Below are positions 57,276 through 59,550 of a stretch of DNA of 59,550 bases, piece after piece. The stretch's first letter is position 1, and every line of letters begins with the position of its first letter. The stretch is from Xenorhabdus mauleonii (GTDB lineage: Bacteria; Pseudomonadota; Gammaproteobacteria; Enterobacterales; Enterobacteriaceae), in NCBI RefSeq assembly GCF_900113945.1, contig NZ_FORG01000024.1, positions 1-59,550 on the forward strand. Direction: 5' to 3'. The notes under the pieces are model-generated. The model was not told the DNA's origin and made no database searches. It worked only from the letters and a program-made list of their open reading frames with translations. The position numbers and the translations under genes were made by a program.

Positions 57276-59384
57276 ATGGCTCGTAAAACACCTATAGCGC
57301 GTTACCGCAACATTGGTATCAGTGCTCACATCGATGCCGGTAAAACCACGACAACTGAACGTATTCTGTTTTACACAGGTGTAAACCATAAAATTGGTGA
57401 AACTCACGAAGGTTCAGCAACAATGGACTGGATGGAGCAGGAACAGGAACGTGGTATCACCATCACGTCTGCTGCGACCACTGCATTCTGGTCTGGTATG
57501 GCGAAACAGTTTGAGCCACACCGTGTTAACATCATCGACACCCCAGGCCACGTTGACTTCACCATCGAAGTAGAACGTTCCATGCGTGTTCTTGACGGTG
57601 CAGTAATGGTTTACTGTGCGGTTGGTGGCGTTCAGCCTCAGTCTGAAACTGTATGGCGTCAGGCTAACAAATATAATGTTCCACGCATCGCGTTCGTTAA
57701 CAAAATGGACCGTATGGGTGCGAACTTCCTGCGCGTTGTTGAGCAGATCAAAACTCGTCTGGCTGCTAACCCAGTTCCACTTCAACTGGCTATCGGTGCT
57801 GAAGATACCTTCACCGGTGTTGTTGACCTGTTGAAAATGAAAGCAATCAACTGGAACGAAGCTGATCAGGGAACTACCTTCACTTATGAAGAAATCCCAG
57901 CAGACATGGTTGAACTGGCTCAAGAATGGCATCAGAACCTGATCGAATCCGCAGCAGAAGCATCAGAAGAACTGATGGACAAATATCTGAGCGGTGAAGA
58001 GCTGACTGAAGAAGAAATCAAGGCAGCTCTGCGTAAGCGTGTTCTGGCTAACGAAATTATCCTGGTTACCTGTGGTTCTGCATTTAAGAACAAAGGTGTT
58101 CAGGCAATGCTGGATGCAGTTATTGAATATCTGCCAGCACCTACTGATGTTGAATCCATCAAAGGTATGCTGCCAGACGGTAAAGATACACCAGCAGAAC
58201 GTCACTCTAGCGATGAAGAGCCATTCTCTGCACTGGCATTCAAAATCGCAACTGACCCATTCGTGGGTAACCTGACGTTCTTCCGTGTTTACTCCGGCGT
58301 TGTTAACTCCGGTGACACCGTACTGAACCCAGTTAAAGATAAAAAAGAACGTTTTGGCCGTATCGTACAGATGCACGCCAACAAACGTGAAGAAATCAAA
58401 GAAGTCCGTGCAGGCGATATCGCTGCTGCAATCGGTCTGAAAGATGTTACTACAGGTGATACTCTCTGTGACATGAACGCACCAATCATTCTGGAGCGCA
58501 TGGAATTCCCAGAGCCAGTTATCTCTGTTGCTATTGAGCCAAAAACTAAAGCTGACCAAGAAAAAATGGGTATCGCTTTAGGCCGTCTGGCTCAAGAAGA
58601 CCCATCATTCCGCGTGAGCAGTGACGAAGAAACTGGTCAGACTATCATCGCAGGTATGGGTGAACTTCACCTCGACGTACTGGTTGACCGTATGCGTCGT
58701 GAATTCAACGTTGAAGCGAACGTAGGTAAACCTCAGGTTGCTTACCGTGAAACTATCCGTGCTTCTGTTGAGCAGGAAGGTAAACACGCTAAACAATCCG
58801 GTGGTCGTGGTCAGTATGGTCACGTATGGCTACGTATCGAGCCTCTGGAAGCTGGCGGTGCTGGTTACGAATTCTCGAACGAAATCGTTGGTGGTGTTGT
58901 TCCTAAAGAATACATCCCAGGCGTTGACAAAGGCGTTCAGGAACAGCTGAAGAGCGGTGTTCTGGCTGGTTATCCAATCGTTGACGTTAAAGTTGCTCTG
59001 TTCGATGGTTCTTACCATGACGTTGACTCTTCAGAAATCGCCTTTAAAATTGCCGCATCCATGGCATTTAAAGAAGGCTTCATGAAAGCTAAACCAGTTC
59101 TGCTGGAGCCAATCATGAAAGTTGAAGTGGAAACACCAGAAGACTACATGGGTGACGTCATCGGTGACTTGAACCGTCGCCGTGGTATGATCGATGGTAT
59201 GGATGATGTAGCTACGGGCAAAGTTGTTCGTGCTCAAGTACCATTGTCTGAAATGTTCGGTTATGCTACTGACCTGCGTTCTCAGACCCAAGGTCGTGCT
59301 TCTTACTCCATGGAGTTCTTGAAGTACAACGAAGCGCCTAGCAACGTCGCTCAGGCTATTATTGAAGCTCGTAAAGCTAGATAA
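57276..59384 (+). CDS. fusA: Elongation factor G
   Basis: A 702-residue translational GTPase that moves tRNAs and mRNA through the ribosome. The P-loop is [13 protein letters not shown]2 [11 protein letters not shown]3 DTPGHVDF and G4 NKMDRMGAN, followed by domains II-V with [14 protein letters not shown] and [22 protein letters not shown] precedes the ATG. Third gene of the str operon. Confidence 0.98.
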   Translation: MARKTPIARYRNIGISAHIDAGKTTTTERILFYTGVNHKIGETHEGSATMDWMEQEQERGITITSAATTAFWSGMAKQFEPHRVNIIDTPGHVDFTIEVERSMRVLDGAVMVYCAVGGVQPQSETVWRQANKYNVPRIAFVNKMDRMGANFLRVVEQIKTRLAANPVPLQLAIGAEDTFTGVVDLLKMKAINWNEADQGTTFTYEEIPADMVELAQEWHQNLIESAAEASEELMDKYLSGEELTEEEIKAALRKRVLANEIILVTCGSAFKNKGVQAMLDAVIEYLPAPTDVESIKGMLPDGKDTPAERHSSDEEPFSALAFKIATDPFVGNLTFFRVYSGVVNSGDTVLNPVKDKKERFGRIVQMHANKREEIKEVRAGDIAAAIGLKDVTTGDTLCDMNAPIILERMEFPEPVISVAIEPKTKADQEKMGIALGRLAQEDPSFRVSSDEETGQTIIAGMGELHLDVLVDRMRREFNVEANVGKPQVAYRETIRASVEQEGKHAKQSGGRGQYGHVWLRIEPLEAGGAGYEFSNEIVGGVVPKEYIPGVDKGVQEQLKSGVLAGYPIVDVKVALFDGSYHDVDSSEIAFKIAASMAFKEGFMKAKPVLLEPIMKVEVETPEDYMGDVIGDLNRRRGMIDGMDDVATGKVVRAQVPLSEMFGYATDLRSQTQGRASYSMEFLKYNEAPSNVAQAIIEARKAR

Positions 59385-59454
59385 GTTTTCGAGTTTACTA
59401 TCTTTTTAGCTCCCTCATCTCTGTGACGGGGGAGCAGTATTAAGGAATAGAGTC

Positions 59455-59550
59455 GTGTCTAAAGAAAAGTTTGAACGTTCAAAACCGCACGTTAACGTTG
59501 GTACTATCGGCCACGTTGACCACGGTAAAACTACCCTGACTGCAGCAATC
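59455..59550 (+). CDS. tufA: Elongation factor Tu (5' part, cut by window end)
   Basis: Begins at GTG 59455 as in E. coli tufA, after AAGGAATAG. The 32 codons visible read [20 protein letters not shown] and continue into the [12 protein letters not shown]-loop. EF-Tu delivers aminoacyl-tRNA. A hairpin (59409-59435, GCTCCC with GGGAGC) precedes it in the fusA-tufA gap. Confidence 0.97.
   Translation, partial: MSKEKFERSKPHVNVGTIGHVDHGKTTLTAAI

Overview
The window is enterobacterial chromosome, most likely Morganellaceae of the Xenorhabdus/Photorhabdus kind. Backbone proteins (LsrK, PolA, Crp, PrkB, KefB, EF-G) read as close relatives of the E. coli proteins, base composition is moderately AT-rich, ERIC repeats are scattered through the intergenic gaps, and the accessory genes (T6SS effector module, inverse autotransporter invasin) suit a host-associated gamma-proteobacterium. 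The genus is an inference.

Layout. (1) 1-2943: a type VI secretion cargo module, made of an Hcp with a C-terminal extension, a protein with a papain-like Cys/His arrangement, and a small lipoprotein that may be its immunity protein. (2) 3057-9756: a head-and-packaging module (HK97-type capsid, protease, portal, two head-tail joining proteins, HNH nuclease, TerS, TerL) with no tail, lysis or integrase genes. Its gene order and content resemble capsid-forming phage satellites (cf-PICI) more than a normal prophage. It is followed by a Ner-type regulator and an unrecognised membrane protein with an internal duplication. (3) 11207-15369: rlmJ, gorA, an azlCD exporter and its divergent XRE-cupin regulator. 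(4) 15433-20413: a decayed AI-2 (lsr) locus. lsrK, lsrB, lsrF and lsrG are intact, lsrR and lsrD survive only as fragments, and lsrA and lsrC are not recognisable. (5) 20508-23819: an acetyltransferase, a PLP group II decarboxylase, and mobAB. (6) 23996-30393: yihD-srkA-dsbA-polA-Spot 42-engB, in the E. coli order. (7) 30864-37219 and 46752-59550: the ppiA-pabA-argD-crp-prkB-yheU-yheT and yheS-kefGB-yheV-slyD-slyX-fkpA-yheO-tusDCB-rpsL-rpsG-fusA-tufA backbone, equivalent to the 74-75 minute region of E. coli. (8) 37320-46376: about 9.5 kb of accessory DNA splits yheT from yheS. It carries a LysE-type exporter, murQ-murP for N-acetylmuramic acid use, a 1018-residue invasin and a LysR regulator, with four ERIC or ERIC-like copies.

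How the parts work together: the str operon and tusBCD serve translation and tRNA thiolation. SlyD, FkpA, PpiA and DsbA are folding factors in cytoplasm and periplasm. KefGB and GorA both belong to glutathione-linked stress defence. murQP recovers a cell-wall sugar. The lsr remnant can phosphorylate and degrade AI-2 but has lost its own repressor and transporter. The most notable items are the T6SS module, the satellite-like packaging cassette, the lsr decay with identifiable relics, and ERIC elements that have become part of genes (the murQ 3' end) or gene starts (the invasin leader).
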